Assembly (NCBI RefSeq): GCF_049651205.1
Contig: NZ_JBASBR010000012.1
Location: forward strand, 316,034-380,033
Reading direction: 5' to 3'
DNA length: 64,000 nt
From: Castellaniella sp049651205
Lineage (GTDB): Bacteria > Pseudomonadota > Gammaproteobacteria > Burkholderiales > Burkholderiaceae_B
The translations under genes were made by a program, and so were the position numbers. Shown here in pieces: positions 54,712-63,963 of this stretch. The notes beneath the pieces were generated by a model. It saw nothing but the letters and a program-made list of their open reading frames with translations, was not told the origin of the DNA and made no database searches. The stretch's first letter is position 1; the number at the start of each line of letters is the position of its first letter.

Positions 54712-54795
54712 TGAACGTCGTAAATTACCATAGTTTTGCAAGGAAAGGGCCACGCAAGGTGGCCCGGCAGGTGGAGAAGACAGCAAGGTGGCCGC

Positions 54796-55560
54796 TTAGC
54801 TGAGACGCACACCCTCGTGCAAGGCCACCACGCCGGCTGTCATGTTGAAATACTGCACGCGATCGAAGCTCACGGTGCGCATCATGCTTGCCAGGGTTTC
54901 CTGATCGGGGTGCATGCGAATGGATTCTGCCAGATAGCGATAGCTGGCTTCGTCGGAAGCCACCACCTGCCCTATTTTGGGCAGTACATTAAAGGAGTAC
55001 CAGTCGTAGACGGGTGCCAGCGCGGGCGCGACACGAGAGAACTCGAGCACCAGCAGCTTACCGCCCGGTTTGAGCACCCGATGCATTTCGGCAAGGGCCT
55101 GCTCTTTGTGAGTCATGTTGCGCAAGCCAAAGGCAACCGAGACCCGATCAAAATATTGATCGGGAAACGGCAGGCATTCGGCATCGCAAACCGCCACCGG
55201 CGTGACGACACCGCGATCCAGCAGACGATCCCGGCCCACACGAAGCATGGAGCCGTTGATGTCGGTAAGCCAGACCTCGCCTTGCGGCCCCGCGCGGCGC
55301 GCAAACGCACGGGCGAGGTCTCCGGTGCCCCCGGCGATATCCAGCACCCGCATGCCCGGACGCACCTGGGCACGGCCAACGGTGAAGGATTTCCAGATAC
55401 GATGCAGCCCGCCGGACATCAGATCGTTCATGATGTCGTAGCGGCTGGCTACAGAATGGAAAACCTCGGCGACGCGATGTGCTTTATCGGCTTCAGGTAC
55501 CGTCTGGAAACCAAAATGGGTTTGCTGCCCTTGGCCGAAATCTTGGGGTATATCACTCAT
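54796..55560 (-). CDS. ubiE: Ubiquinone/menaquinone methyltransferase UbiE
   Basis: 254 residues. HFGFQTVPEADKAHRVAEVFHSVASRYDIMNDLMS (start shown by FGFQTV and RYDIMNDLMS) and the AdoMet loop VLDIAGGTGDLA are UbiE signatures; GLRNMTH and VLKPGG follow. It C-methylates the ubiquinone ring. The ATG at 55560 fits; another lies seven codons upstream. It is divergent from phoB. Confidence 0.95.
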   Translation of the reverse strand: MSDIPQDFGQGQQTHFGFQTVPEADKAHRVAEVFHSVASRYDIMNDLMSGGLHRIWKSFTVGRAQVRPGMRVLDIAGGTGDLARAFARRAGPQGEVWLTDINGSMLRVGRDRLLDRGVVTPVAVCDAECLPFPDQYFDRVSVAFGLRNMTHKEQALAEMHRVLKPGGKLLVLEFSRVAPALAPVYDWYSFNVLPKIGQVVASDEASYRYLAESIRMHPDQETLASMMRTVSFDRVQYFNMTAGVVALHEGVRLS

Positions 55561-55684
55561 GATTTGCGTATCGTACCGCATTCAGAAGGCTGTCCGTCAT
55601 CCTGCATTGACAGCTGATCGTCACGAAAATGAAATAATGGCACCGTATGATGTTGTTCTGAACCATAACGTCTACCGATTTTTG

Positions 55685-56380
55685 ATGCCCACGACAATCC
55701 TGATTATTGAAGACGAACCCGCCATCCAGGAGCTCCTGTCCGTCAATCTGCAACATGCAGGCTATCAGGTGCACGCAGCATTTAGCTGCCACGAGGCACA
55801 ACAGCAGATCAAGCAACAGCTGCCCGACCTGATCCTGCTCGACTGGATGCTTCCGGATCAACCGGGCATTCAGCTGGCGCACGCTTTGCGCCGGGACACC
55901 CGAACCCGCGACGTGCCCCTGATCATGCTCACAGCACGAGACACTGAACAGGACAAGGTGGATGGTTTGGAAGCCGGCGCAGATGACTACCTGACCAAAC
56001 CCTTTTCGCCACGCGAACTTCTGGCCCGGATCAAGTCGCTGCTGCGGCGCCGTGCCCCGCAGCTGGCACCGGATCCCGTGCAGGCTGGCCCCCTGACGCT
56101 CGACCCCAGCTCCCGTTCTGTGCACCTGGACGAGCAAGCAGTGTCCATGGGGCCCAGCGAGTTTCGCCTCCTGCACTTTTTCGCAACCCATGGTCAACGC
56201 GTGTACACTCGCACCCAGCTGCTCGATCAGATCTGGGGAGACCACGTCTTCCTGGAAGAGCGCACCGTCGACGTCCATGTCCGTCGGCTGCGCAAGGCCC
56301 TGTCGACAGTGGGTCAGGAGCACCTGATCCAGACCATCCGCGGGACAGGCTACCGCTTCAGCACGACACACTCCTCATGA
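55685..56380 (+). CDS. phoB: Phosphate regulon response regulator PhoB
   Basis: 231 residues: receiver (phosphoacceptor Asp53 in LLLDWMLPD, acidic Glu9/Asp10, Thr83 and Lys105) and an OmpR-type winged helix (about 130–228). It binds Pho boxes under phosphate limitation. The ATG at 55685 is chosen because the receiver begins there; 42 upstream in-frame codons are unrelated. It overlaps phoR by ATGA. No pst genes are within the window. Confidence 0.93.
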   Translation: MPTTILIIEDEPAIQELLSVNLQHAGYQVHAAFSCHEAQQQIKQQLPDLILLDWMLPDQPGIQLAHALRRDTRTRDVPLIMLTARDTEQDKVDGLEAGADDYLTKPFSPRELLARIKSLLRRRAPQLAPDPVQAGPLTLDPSSRSVHLDEQAVSMGPSEFRLLHFFATHGQRVYTRTQLLDQIWGDHVFLEERTVDVHVRRLRKALSTVGQEHLIQTIRGTGYRFSTTHSS

Positions 56381-57732
56381 CCAAAACGCTTGTTACCGTC
56401 ACGCTCTGGGCCCTGGGTGGCTGGCTGCTGGGTGCATGGCTGGGAGCAGCAACAGGTTGGGCAGTGTTTGCACTGGGCCTGCTGATGATGGTGCTGGTCA
56501 GCGGGGTACAGCTCTCGCGGATTTCCCGCTGGGTGCTCCGCATCGACGATCCCCCCCCGGCTTCCATTGGGCCCTGGGACGAAGTGCTGGCACCGGTGTA
56601 TCGCAAGCTGAAGCAAAACCGCATGGATCTGCAAGAGCGCAGCCGCAATTTCCAGCGTGCACTGCTGGCGGCCGAAGCACTGCCCGATGGCGCCCTGATG
56701 CTGGCCCCCGACAAAACCCTGCTATGGTGCAATCAGACCGCAGCCGAACATCTGGGCCTGAACCTGCAACAAGACCGTGGCCACAGCATCTTCAACATCA
56801 TCCGCACACCTGAATTTGGCGCATACGCAGGCCAGGACAGCTGGGACAAACCACTGATCCTGCACTGGGGGGGCAGCCGCCAGCCGCGCACCCTGATGTT
56901 GCATCTGGCACCTTATGGCGCGGGCCAGTTTTTGATGGTCACGCGCGATATCACCCAGATCGAAAGGCTGGAAAACACACGCAAGGATTTTGTGGCCAAT
57001 GTATCGCACGAAATGCGCACCCCCCTGACAGTGCTGTCGGGATTCATCGAAACTTTGCAAGACCTGCCCGAAGAAGCCATCAGCGCAGAACAGCGTCGTC
57101 ATTATCTGCAACTGATGGCACAGCAAGCCAGCAATATGCAGGCACTGGTGTCCGACCTGCTGACACTATCCTCGCTTGAAACCAAACCCAACCAGGTCGG
57201 TGAAGCCGTGGATGTTCCAGCCCTGATCCAGGCGGCTCTGACACAGGGCCGGGCACTTTCTGCAGGCCAGCATCGGTTTAAAACCCAACTCTGTAAAACC
57301 CTGCACATCATGGGGCACGAAGCCGAACTTTCTTCAGCCATCAGCAATCTGATCAGCAATGCAGTGCGGTACACCCCCCCAGAGGGCGCGATTACAGTGG
57401 TGTGGCAGCGTGATGACGACGGACGTGCCAGCTTTCAGGTGCAAGACACAGGGATCGGCGTGGAGGCCACCCATATCCCGCGTCTGACCGAGCGATTTTT
57501 CCGGGTAGACCGCGGACGTTCGCGCGCGACCGGAGGCACGGGCCTGGGTCTGGCCATCACCAAGCATGTGGCACTACGCCACCAGGCCACGCTGAATATT
57601 GACAGCACACCGGGCAAGGGCAGCGTTTTTACGATCCGATTCCCAGCCGAGCGTGTTATAGAAACAGGCGATACGCCGGATTATCGGTCTCGTTCCAGTA
57701 TGGATACCCCAGCGTCGACAGAAACTCTTTAA
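56377..57732 (+). CDS. phoR: Phosphate regulon sensor kinase PhoR
   Basis: 451 residues: two closely spaced N-terminal membrane segments (about 5–45), PAS-like domain (about 95–195), the H box with His211 (NVSHEMRTPL), then N and G boxes (SNAVRYTP, DTGIGV, GGTGLGLAI). It phosphorylates PhoB. The last 77 bp overlap the convergent ilvA gene. Confidence 0.93.
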   Translation: MTKTLVTVTLWALGGWLLGAWLGAATGWAVFALGLLMMVLVSGVQLSRISRWVLRIDDPPPASIGPWDEVLAPVYRKLKQNRMDLQERSRNFQRALLAAEALPDGALMLAPDKTLLWCNQTAAEHLGLNLQQDRGHSIFNIIRTPEFGAYAGQDSWDKPLILHWGGSRQPRTLMLHLAPYGAGQFLMVTRDITQIERLENTRKDFVANVSHEMRTPLTVLSGFIETLQDLPEEAISAEQRRHYLQLMAQQASNMQALVSDLLTLSSLETKPNQVGEAVDVPALIQAALTQGRALSAGQHRFKTQLCKTLHIMGHEAELSSAISNLISNAVRYTPPEGAITVVWQRDDDGRASFQVQDTGIGVEATHIPRLTERFFRVDRGRSRATGGTGLGLAITKHVALRHQATLNIDSTPGKGSVFTIRFPAERVIETGDTPDYRSRSSMDTPASTETL

Positions 57733-59164
57733 ACGCTTTTTTGTCTTCGGGGGGCACCTGGATACCCACCAGGATGCGGCCGTAGTCATCACCCTGGCTA
57801 CGGTAATGGAACAGGCTGATGTTCCAGTTGGGATTCATGGCGCCCAAAAACTTCATCAAGGCACCGGGACGCTCGGGAAACTCGAAACGGTACAGCACCT
57901 CATGTTTGGCCAATCCGGAATGCCCCCCCACCATGTAGCGCAGGTGGGTTTTGGCCATCTCGTTGCCAGTGAGATCCAGGGTGGGAAAATCCTGCTTGCG
58001 AAAATGTGCCGCCAGTTTATCGATCTCGGGTTCAGAGCGGATCTGCAGGCCCACGTACACGTGAGCCTCCTGGGAATCAGAAATACGGTAATTGAATTCG
58101 GTGACTGCCCGCTGGCCAACGGCTTCGCACAAGCGCAAAAAGCTACCACGCTTCTCGGGTAGCGTAATGGCAAACAAGGCTTCGCGGGCTTCACCCACAT
58201 CGGCGCGCTCGGCCACAAAGCGCAGGCGGTCGAAGTTCATGTTGGCACCACAGGTAATGGCTACCAATGTTTTACCTTTCCATTTTTGCTGCGCGGCATA
58301 GCGCTTGAGGCCCGCCAAAGCCAGCGCACCAGCGGGCTCAAGCACGCTGCGGGTATCCTGAAAGACATCCTTGATGCCGGCGCAGATGGCGTCGGTATCC
58401 ACCGCCACAAAATCATCCACATACTCGCGCGCCAGCCGGAAGGTTTCCTGCCCCACCTGTTTCACGGCCGTGCCATCCGAAAACAGCCCAACATCCGCAA
58501 GCTTGACGCGGCGACCAGCGCGCACGCTGCGCATCATGGCATCCGAGTCTTGGGTTTGCACACCGATGATCTGAATATCCGGACGCAGCTGCTTGATATA
58601 AGCGGCCACGCCGGAGATCAGGCCACCTCCGCCAATGGCTACAAAGACGGCATCAATAGGGCCTGGATGCTGGCGCAGGATTTCCATGCCGATTGTGCCC
58701 TGACCGGCAATCACATCGGGGTCGTCAAAGGGATGAACGAAAGTCAGGCCTTCGCGGGCCTGGAGTTCTACCGCGTGCTCGGCCGCCTCGGTAAAGCTGT
58801 CACCAAACAACACGACTTCGCCACCCAATGCCCGGACAGCATCTATCTTTACCATCGGGGTGGTGACCGGCATCACGATGACCGCGCGGCATTTGAGGCG
58901 GTTGGCCGACAGCGCAACCCCCTGAGCATGGTTGCCTGCCGATGCGGCAATCACCCCACGCTTGAGCTCCTCGGGGGTGAGATGCGCCATTTTGTTGTAG
59001 GCGCCACGCAGCTTGAAACTGAACACCGGCTGAGTGTCTTCACGCTTGAGCAACACAGTGTTGCCAATGCGCTTGCTAATTCGGGGGGCCGTGTCCAGAG
59101 GAGTTTCGTGAGCGACGTCATACACTTTTGACGTCAGGATGCGCTTCAGATAATCAACGGACAT
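57656..59164 (-). CDS. ilvA: Threonine ammonia-lyase, biosynthetic
   Basis: 502 residues. PLP-dependent; Lys51 in FSFKLRGAY is the Schiff base, and GGGGLISG binds the PLP phosphate. Two ACT-like regulatory domains fill about 325–500, so isoleucine feedback is expected. It makes 2-oxobutanoate for isoleucine. The ATG at 59164 suits the family N-terminus; upstream codons are unrelated. Its 3' end overlaps phoR antisense by 77 bp. Confidence 0.95.
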   Translation of the reverse strand: MSVDYLKRILTSKVYDVAHETPLDTAPRISKRIGNTVLLKREDTQPVFSFKLRGAYNKMAHLTPEELKRGVIAASAGNHAQGVALSANRLKCRAVIVMPVTTPMVKIDAVRALGGEVVLFGDSFTEAAEHAVELQAREGLTFVHPFDDPDVIAGQGTIGMEILRQHPGPIDAVFVAIGGGGLISGVAAYIKQLRPDIQIIGVQTQDSDAMMRSVRAGRRVKLADVGLFSDGTAVKQVGQETFRLAREYVDDFVAVDTDAICAGIKDVFQDTRSVLEPAGALALAGLKRYAAQQKWKGKTLVAITCGANMNFDRLRFVAERADVGEAREALFAITLPEKRGSFLRLCEAVGQRAVTEFNYRISDSQEAHVYVGLQIRSEPEIDKLAAHFRKQDFPTLDLTGNEMAKTHLRYMVGGHSGLAKHEVLYRFEFPERPGALMKFLGAMNPNWNISLFHYRSQGDDYGRILVGIQVPPEDKKAFKEFLSTLGYPYWNETDNPAYRLFL

Positions 59165-59335
59165 GGTACGCCACGTAAGGTGAGAGGAGCTAAAAAGAAT
59201 ATCACAGTGAGCACGACTGCCCGGGGCCCCAGCACAGAGGACTTGTCGCCGTTTCACCACAGGCGGGGATTAATCTTCGACGCCTCTTAAGCAAACGGTT
59301 ACAGTTGCCTTGTTGTCCGCTTATTTCCTTTTGTC

Positions 59336-60838
59336 ATGGCTCACGAAAAGCGCCACGCTTTCTCTGTGCCTACCTGTCTTCTGATCGCCCTGCTCAGCCT
59401 GGCATCCATCGCAACGCTTTGGCTGGCCGTCTCGCACGTAGTGGATACAGAGCGGGAACAGGCCATCGAATCCACCATGCAGGCCGATGCCAATCTGGCA
59501 ATTGCCTTTGAACAAGACCTGATCCGCACCCTGAAAGCTGCCGAACAGGTGGCGGCGTTTGCTCGCAAGAGTTATCTCCTGCACGGCAAGGCCCCTGACA
59601 TCCGCGGCTGGATCAAGGATCACACCATCCGCGAACATATGTTCACCATCCTCAGCGTGGTCGATGCACAGGGTCGCATCATCGCCAGCACCCAAGACAC
59701 GCCACCTGAGGTGAACTACTCGGATCGAGACTTCTTTACCACCCAGCAACACACCAAAGAAGACATACTCTTTATCAGCCGGGCAGTTTTCGGGCGAGTG
59801 TCACACCAGTGGCGTATCCCGATGTCTTTGCGTACCACCCTGCCTGACGGCAGCTTCGGGGGGGTGACGGTGATCGCCATCGATCCCGCCCAACTCACCC
59901 ACTTCTATCGGCACACTGCCCAACCAAGACATGCGCAGCAGACCCTGATCCAGGTACTGGGCACCGACGGCTACACACGCGGCAGCCAGATCGGCAACAC
60001 ATTGGATTTCGATGACGACGCACGATCCCTACCCTGGTTTGTACGCGCCAAAACCCATCCCATCGGCCAGTTCATCACTGATCTTCCCGATCGCATCTCA
60101 CGCATCATCAGCTACCGCACACTTAGCCAGTACTCCATGATGGTGGTGTTTGGCACCCCGCTGGATGAGGCTATGACGCAGGCATCCATACGGCACAACC
60201 GATACTGGATTGCCACCGGGCTGGCAACCCTGGCAGTAGTGGCCATGGCGATTTTGCTGACACTTGTTTTGGCACGGCAAAGAGCGGGCACCCTCTCCCT
60301 CCAGGCCAGTGAAGCCCGCCTGGCGCACGCAGCGCGCCATGATGCGCTCACCGGCCTGCCCAATCGCGTGCTGTTCCAAGAGCGTTGTCAGCGAGCACTG
60401 GCTACAGCCCAGCGGCACCGACGTCTGGTAGCAATCTTGTATCTAGATCTGGACGGCTTTAAATCGGTAAACGACGAATATGGCCACGCGTCAGGCGACA
60501 CACTGCTGAAACAAGCGGCTCAACGTCTGCTGCAACAGGTTCGGGCAACGTCTCAGGATACGGTGGCCCGCTTTGGGGGTGACGAGTTTGCCATCTTGCT
60601 AGACGACTTGCACGCACGAGCAGATACCGAGCGCGTCATCCGCGATATCCTGGCGGCACTGTCAGAGCCCTTTACGATCAAAGGTACCAAGGTGCAGCTA
60701 TCTGCCAGTATTGGCGCCGTAGAATACCCCCAACACGGCAACACGCTGGACATGCTAATGGGCCACGCCGACGCCGCCATGTATGCCGCAAAAAAGGCAG
60801 GCAAAAACCAGTTTATGTGGTGGTCGCCCACCACATAG
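59336..60838 (+). CDS. Membrane-bound diguanylate cyclase with Cache sensor domain
   Basis: 500 residues: membrane segment about 12–33, periplasmic dCache/PDC sensor (about 40–285; YSDRDFF is typical), second membrane segment about 290–312, GGDEF domain about 330–495. The active site is intact (DLDGFKSVND, GGDEF at 414–418). The inhibitory RxxD site is lost (TSQD at 405–408), so product inhibition is probably absent. It lies next to the D-amino-acid aminotransferase with convergent orientation. Input signal unknown; small organic ligands are common. Confidence 0.92.
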   Translation: MAHEKRHAFSVPTCLLIALLSLASIATLWLAVSHVVDTEREQAIESTMQADANLAIAFEQDLIRTLKAAEQVAAFARKSYLLHGKAPDIRGWIKDHTIREHMFTILSVVDAQGRIIASTQDTPPEVNYSDRDFFTTQQHTKEDILFISRAVFGRVSHQWRIPMSLRTTLPDGSFGGVTVIAIDPAQLTHFYRHTAQPRHAQQTLIQVLGTDGYTRGSQIGNTLDFDDDARSLPWFVRAKTHPIGQFITDLPDRISRIISYRTLSQYSMMVVFGTPLDEAMTQASIRHNRYWIATGLATLAVVAMAILLTLVLARQRAGTLSLQASEARLAHAARHDALTGLPNRVLFQERCQRALATAQRHRRLVAILYLDLDGFKSVNDEYGHASGDTLLKQAAQRLLQQVRATSQDTVARFGGDEFAILLDDLHARADTERVIRDILAALSEPFTIKGTKVQLSASIGAVEYPQHGNTLDMLMGHADAAMYAAKKAGKNQFMWWSPTT

Positions 60839-60847
60839 CAAAGGGGC

Positions 60848-61714
60848 CTACAGGGCCTCGATGGCTGCGTCGTAAGCTGCCCTCAGGCGCTGATATACCG
60901 GCCCAGGGATACCGTTTCCGACAGCCTTGCCATCCAGCTGGGTGATGGGCAAAACCTCTTTGGTAGCCGACGACAGCATGATCTCGTCGGCGTGAGCAAC
61001 TTCTTCTTGAGTAATGGGACGGGACTGGAATGGGATTCCAGCCTGCGCAGCCAGTTGCTCGAGGAAGCCATAGCGGATGCCCTCCAGAATGAGATGGTCG
61101 CGTACCGGGGCACTGAGCGTGCCATCCTTGACCACCCAGATATTGCAGGAAGAGCCTTCGGACAAATGCGAACCTCGAAACTGCAGGACTTCGTCGACCC
61201 CGGCATCTGTTGCATATTGCTTGGCCAGCACATTACCCAGCAGGGATACGGATTTGATTTCGCAATGCAGCCAGCGCTCGTCAGGCATGCTGACAGCCGT
61301 CATGCCCTGCTGACGTACCTGCTGGCTGGGGCGTTTAAGCGGCGACACCATGCAAAACACGGTGGCCTGTGCCGATGGGGGAAACCCATGCTCGCGTTTG
61401 GCAACGCCACGCGTCACCTGCAAATACACCGTGCAATCACCGGTGGCGCCAGACCGCGAAAGCATCTGCAAGACGAGATCTTGCCAATCCTGGGTACTGC
61501 GGCCGGCATTGATGCGGATAGCCTTGAGGCTGCGTTGCAAACGGGCCAGGTGGTTGTCCATCAGAAATGGCTTGCCGCCATAGCACGGGACGACTTCGTA
61601 GATGCCATCCCCAAAAATGAAGCCACGGTCTAGTACCGAAATTTTGGCATCGCCCAGACGGACGTAATCGCCATTAAGATAGACAATGCTGTCATTGTCA
61701 ACGCCGGGAATCAT
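60848..61714 (-). CDS. dat: D-amino-acid aminotransferase
   Basis: 288 residues, PLP fold type IV. Lys154 (HCEIKSVSLLGNVLAK) is the Schiff base; VYLQVTRG and SATKEVLPI favour D-alanine aminotransferase over branched-chain aminotransferase. It interconverts D-alanine/2-oxoglutarate and D-glutamate/pyruvate. AAAGG lies eight bases before the ATG. It has its own promoter region behind the glt-type operon's terminator. Confidence 0.9.
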   Translation of the reverse strand: MIPGVDNDSIVYLNGDYVRLGDAKISVLDRGFIFGDGIYEVVPCYGGKPFLMDNHLARLQRSLKAIRINAGRSTQDWQDLVLQMLSRSGATGDCTVYLQVTRGVAKREHGFPPSAQATVFCMVSPLKRPSQQVRQQGMTAVSMPDERWLHCEIKSVSLLGNVLAKQYATDAGVDEVLQFRGSHLSEGSSCNIWVVKDGTLSAPVRDHLILEGIRYGFLEQLAAQAGIPFQSRPITQEEVAHADEIMLSSATKEVLPITQLDGKAVGNGIPGPVYQRLRAAYDAAIEAL

Positions 61715-61734
61715 GACGGATACCTTTCAAGCTG

Positions 61735-61762
61735 AAAAAAGGCTGGCCACCATGGCCAGCCG
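61735..61762 (-). terminator. Rho-independent terminator of the amino-acid ABC operon
   Basis: On the minus strand GGCTGGCC/GGCCAGCC around a 5-nt loop, followed by seven Ts. It lies 10 bp past the gltL stop. Confidence 0.92.
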
Positions 61763-61771
61763 GAAAACAGA

Positions 61772-62506
61772 TCAGTGGTGCAAAATCTTGGACAAGAACT
61801 GCTTGGCCCGATCCGAGCGGGCATCGGGATCGCCAAAGAACTCTTCTTTGGTGCAGTCTTCGATGATGGCACCCTGATCCATAAAGATCACGCGATCGGC
61901 CACGCTGCGGGCAAAACCCATCTCGTGGGTGACCACCATCATGGTCATGCCTTCTTTAGCCAAGTCCACCATCACATCCAGTACCTCGTTGACCATTTCG
62001 GGGTCGAGTGCCGAGGTGGGCTCGTCAAACAGCATCGCCTTGGGATCCATGGCCAGTGCCCGGGCAATGGCCACCCGTTGCTGTTGGCCACCAGAGAGCT
62101 GCCCAGGATATTTGTCGATATGGTCGATGAGGCCTACCCGATCGAGCAAGGCACGTCCACGCACTTTGGCGTCGGCTTCGGAGCGACCCAATACTTTCAT
62201 TTGCGCCAACATAAGGTTGCGCATCACCGACAGATGAGGAAAGAGTTCGAAGTGCTGAAACACCATCCCGATGCTTGAACGCAACTTGGGCAGGTTGGTG
62301 CCGGCAGCACCCACAGACACTCCATCGATGAAGATCTCACCCTTTTGAAAGGGCTCGAGTGCATTGGCGGTTTTGATCAGGGTGGATTTACCCGAACCAG
62401 AAGGCCCGCAGATAACCACGACCTCGCCATGAGACACGGTGGTGGTGCAATCGGTGAGCACCTGAAAGGATCCATACCACTTGCTGACGTTTTTGAATTC
62501 GATCAT
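61772..62506 (-). CDS. gltL: Amino-acid ABC transporter ATP-binding protein, GltL type
   Basis: 244 residues. Walker A GPSGSGKST, signature LSGGQQQR, Walker B AMLFDEPTSALDPE and switch His are intact. It powers uptake of a polar amino acid, probably glutamate/aspartate by order and resemblance. 17 bp separate it from the upstream permease. Confidence 0.92.
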   Translation of the reverse strand: MIEFKNVSKWYGSFQVLTDCTTTVSHGEVVVICGPSGSGKSTLIKTANALEPFQKGEIFIDGVSVGAAGTNLPKLRSSIGMVFQHFELFPHLSVMRNLMLAQMKVLGRSEADAKVRGRALLDRVGLIDHIDKYPGQLSGGQQQRVAIARALAMDPKAMLFDEPTSALDPEMVNEVLDVMVDLAKEGMTMMVVTHEMGFARSVADRVIFMDQGAIIEDCTKEEFFGDPDARSDRAKQFLSKILHH

Positions 62507-62523
62507 GAAGAAGACTCCTGCCC

Positions 62524-63213
62524 TTAACGCACAATGGCGATACGGCGCTCGAGCCGCTTCACCGACCGAGACGCAATATAGGAAATAATGAAGTACACGA
62601 CAGCAGCAAAGACGAACATCTCGACCATGCGACCATCGCGCTGGGCGATGTTATTGGCGGCTCCGAGGAAATCGGTAAGCGACAGCACGTACACCAGGGA
62701 CGTGTCCTGAAACAGCACAATCATTTGTGTGAGCAACACCGGCGTCATGTTACGAAACGCCTGCGGCAGCACCACCTGCCCCATCACCTGCCAGTAATTA
62801 AGGCCCAGGGCATAGCCCGCACCCACCTGACCAAAGGGGATGGATTGAATGCCGGCACGCATGATCTCGCAAAAATACGCGGCCTCAAACAAAATAAAGG
62901 TGATCAGCGCCGAAGTAAACCCGCCCACGGCAATGGGCCGTCCTGCTTGCGTGACCCAGCCAATAACGTAGGGAACCAGAAAATAAAACCAGAAAATGAT
63001 CAGGATCAGCGGCAGTGCCCGCATCAGGTTGACATAAAAGCCAGCAACACCCGAGACAAGGCGGTTGGACGACAGGCGCATCATGGCCATCAGCGTGCCC
63101 AGGATGATGGCTCCTACTGTGGCCAACACCGTCAGCTTGACGGTAAAGACAAGGCCCGTACCCAATACATACGGCAGCGTGCGCCAGATGACATCAAAAT
63201 CAAAACCAAACAT
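62524..63213 (-). CDS. gltK: Amino-acid ABC transporter permease, GltK type
   Basis: 229 residues, about five membrane segments with the HisMQ-type EAA loop (EIMRAGIQSIPFGQVGAGYALGLN). It forms the membrane channel with its paralogue upstream. The gap to gltJ is 9 bp. Confidence 0.9.
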   Translation of the reverse strand: MFGFDFDVIWRTLPYVLGTGLVFTVKLTVLATVGAIILGTLMAMMRLSSNRLVSGVAGFYVNLMRALPLILIIFWFYFLVPYVIGWVTQAGRPIAVGGFTSALITFILFEAAYFCEIMRAGIQSIPFGQVGAGYALGLNYWQVMGQVVLPQAFRNMTPVLLTQMIVLFQDTSLVYVLSLTDFLGAANNIAQRDGRMVEMFVFAAVVYFIISYIASRSVKRLERRIAIVR

Positions 63214-63222
63214 GGTGCCTCC

Positions 63223-63963
63223 TTAGCGCTTGGACCCGATGAAACCGGGTACGCTGAGCGATTTTTCGAGAACACGCATCAGCACCACAACAATCAGATT
63301 GATGATCAGGTACAAGATAGTGGCTGCGGTGAAGCTTTCGAAAATCTGGAAAGAAAACTCTTGCATCGAACGTGCCGCCCCGGTGATTTCGAGCAGGCCA
63401 ATGGTAAATGCAAGTGACGAGTTCTTGATCAGGTTAAGTGCCTCGGAGGTGAGTGGCGGCATGATGATGCGCGCTGTCATGGGCAGCAAAACGTAGCGAT
63501 AGACCTGCTTGCGGTTTAAGCCCAGTGCCGTGGCGGCCATATCCTGGCCGCGAGGCAACGCGGTGATGCCCGCGCGCACCTGCTCGGCAATCCGTGACGA
63601 GGTAAACAGCCCCAGGCACACCGTGGCTGTCCAGAATGTGCTCCAGGTGGGGTCGGCCTGCTTGATGGCATCGCCCAATGCTTTGGGCACGACTTCAGGG
63701 AAGACGAAATACCATAAAAACATCTGTACCAGCAGCGGCACATTGCGAAAGAGTTCGACATAGCCGGCACACAGGCGCTCGAGCCATGCAATGCGGGTGG
63801 TGCGCAGCACGCCGATTGTGACACCTGCCAGCAAGGCAATGATCCAGGCAATCACCGACACACCAAGTGTCCAGTAGGCCCCGCGAATCAGAGTATGCAA
63901 GTAGGTACCAGTGCCATCCGGAGCATCTGCCCAGAAAATCAGCCAGTTCCAGTGATAGTTCAT
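63223..63963 (-). CDS. gltJ: Amino-acid ABC transporter permease, GltJ type
   Basis: 246 residues, about five membrane segments with EAA loop (QVRAGITALPRGQDMAATALGLN) and an N-terminal YHWNWLIFWADAPDGTGTYL typical of GltJ. AGAGGA precedes the ATG at 63963. The periplasmic binding protein gene (gltI) is expected just past the right edge; positions 63964–64000 hold only this gene's ribosome site and leader. Confidence 0.9.
   Translation of the reverse strand: MNYHWNWLIFWADAPDGTGTYLHTLIRGAYWTLGVSVIAWIIALLAGVTIGVLRTTRIAWLERLCAGYVELFRNVPLLVQMFLWYFVFPEVVPKALGDAIKQADPTWSTFWTATVCLGLFTSSRIAEQVRAGITALPRGQDMAATALGLNRKQVYRYVLLPMTARIIMPPLTSEALNLIKNSSLAFTIGLLEITGAARSMQEFSFQIFESFTAATILYLIINLIVVVLMRVLEKSLSVPGFIGSKR

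Noticed and set aside
55580..55640. Pho box upstream of phoB
   Set aside because: Several GTCA/TGACA fragments occur, but their spacing does not give a convincing pair of 7-bp Pho repeats.
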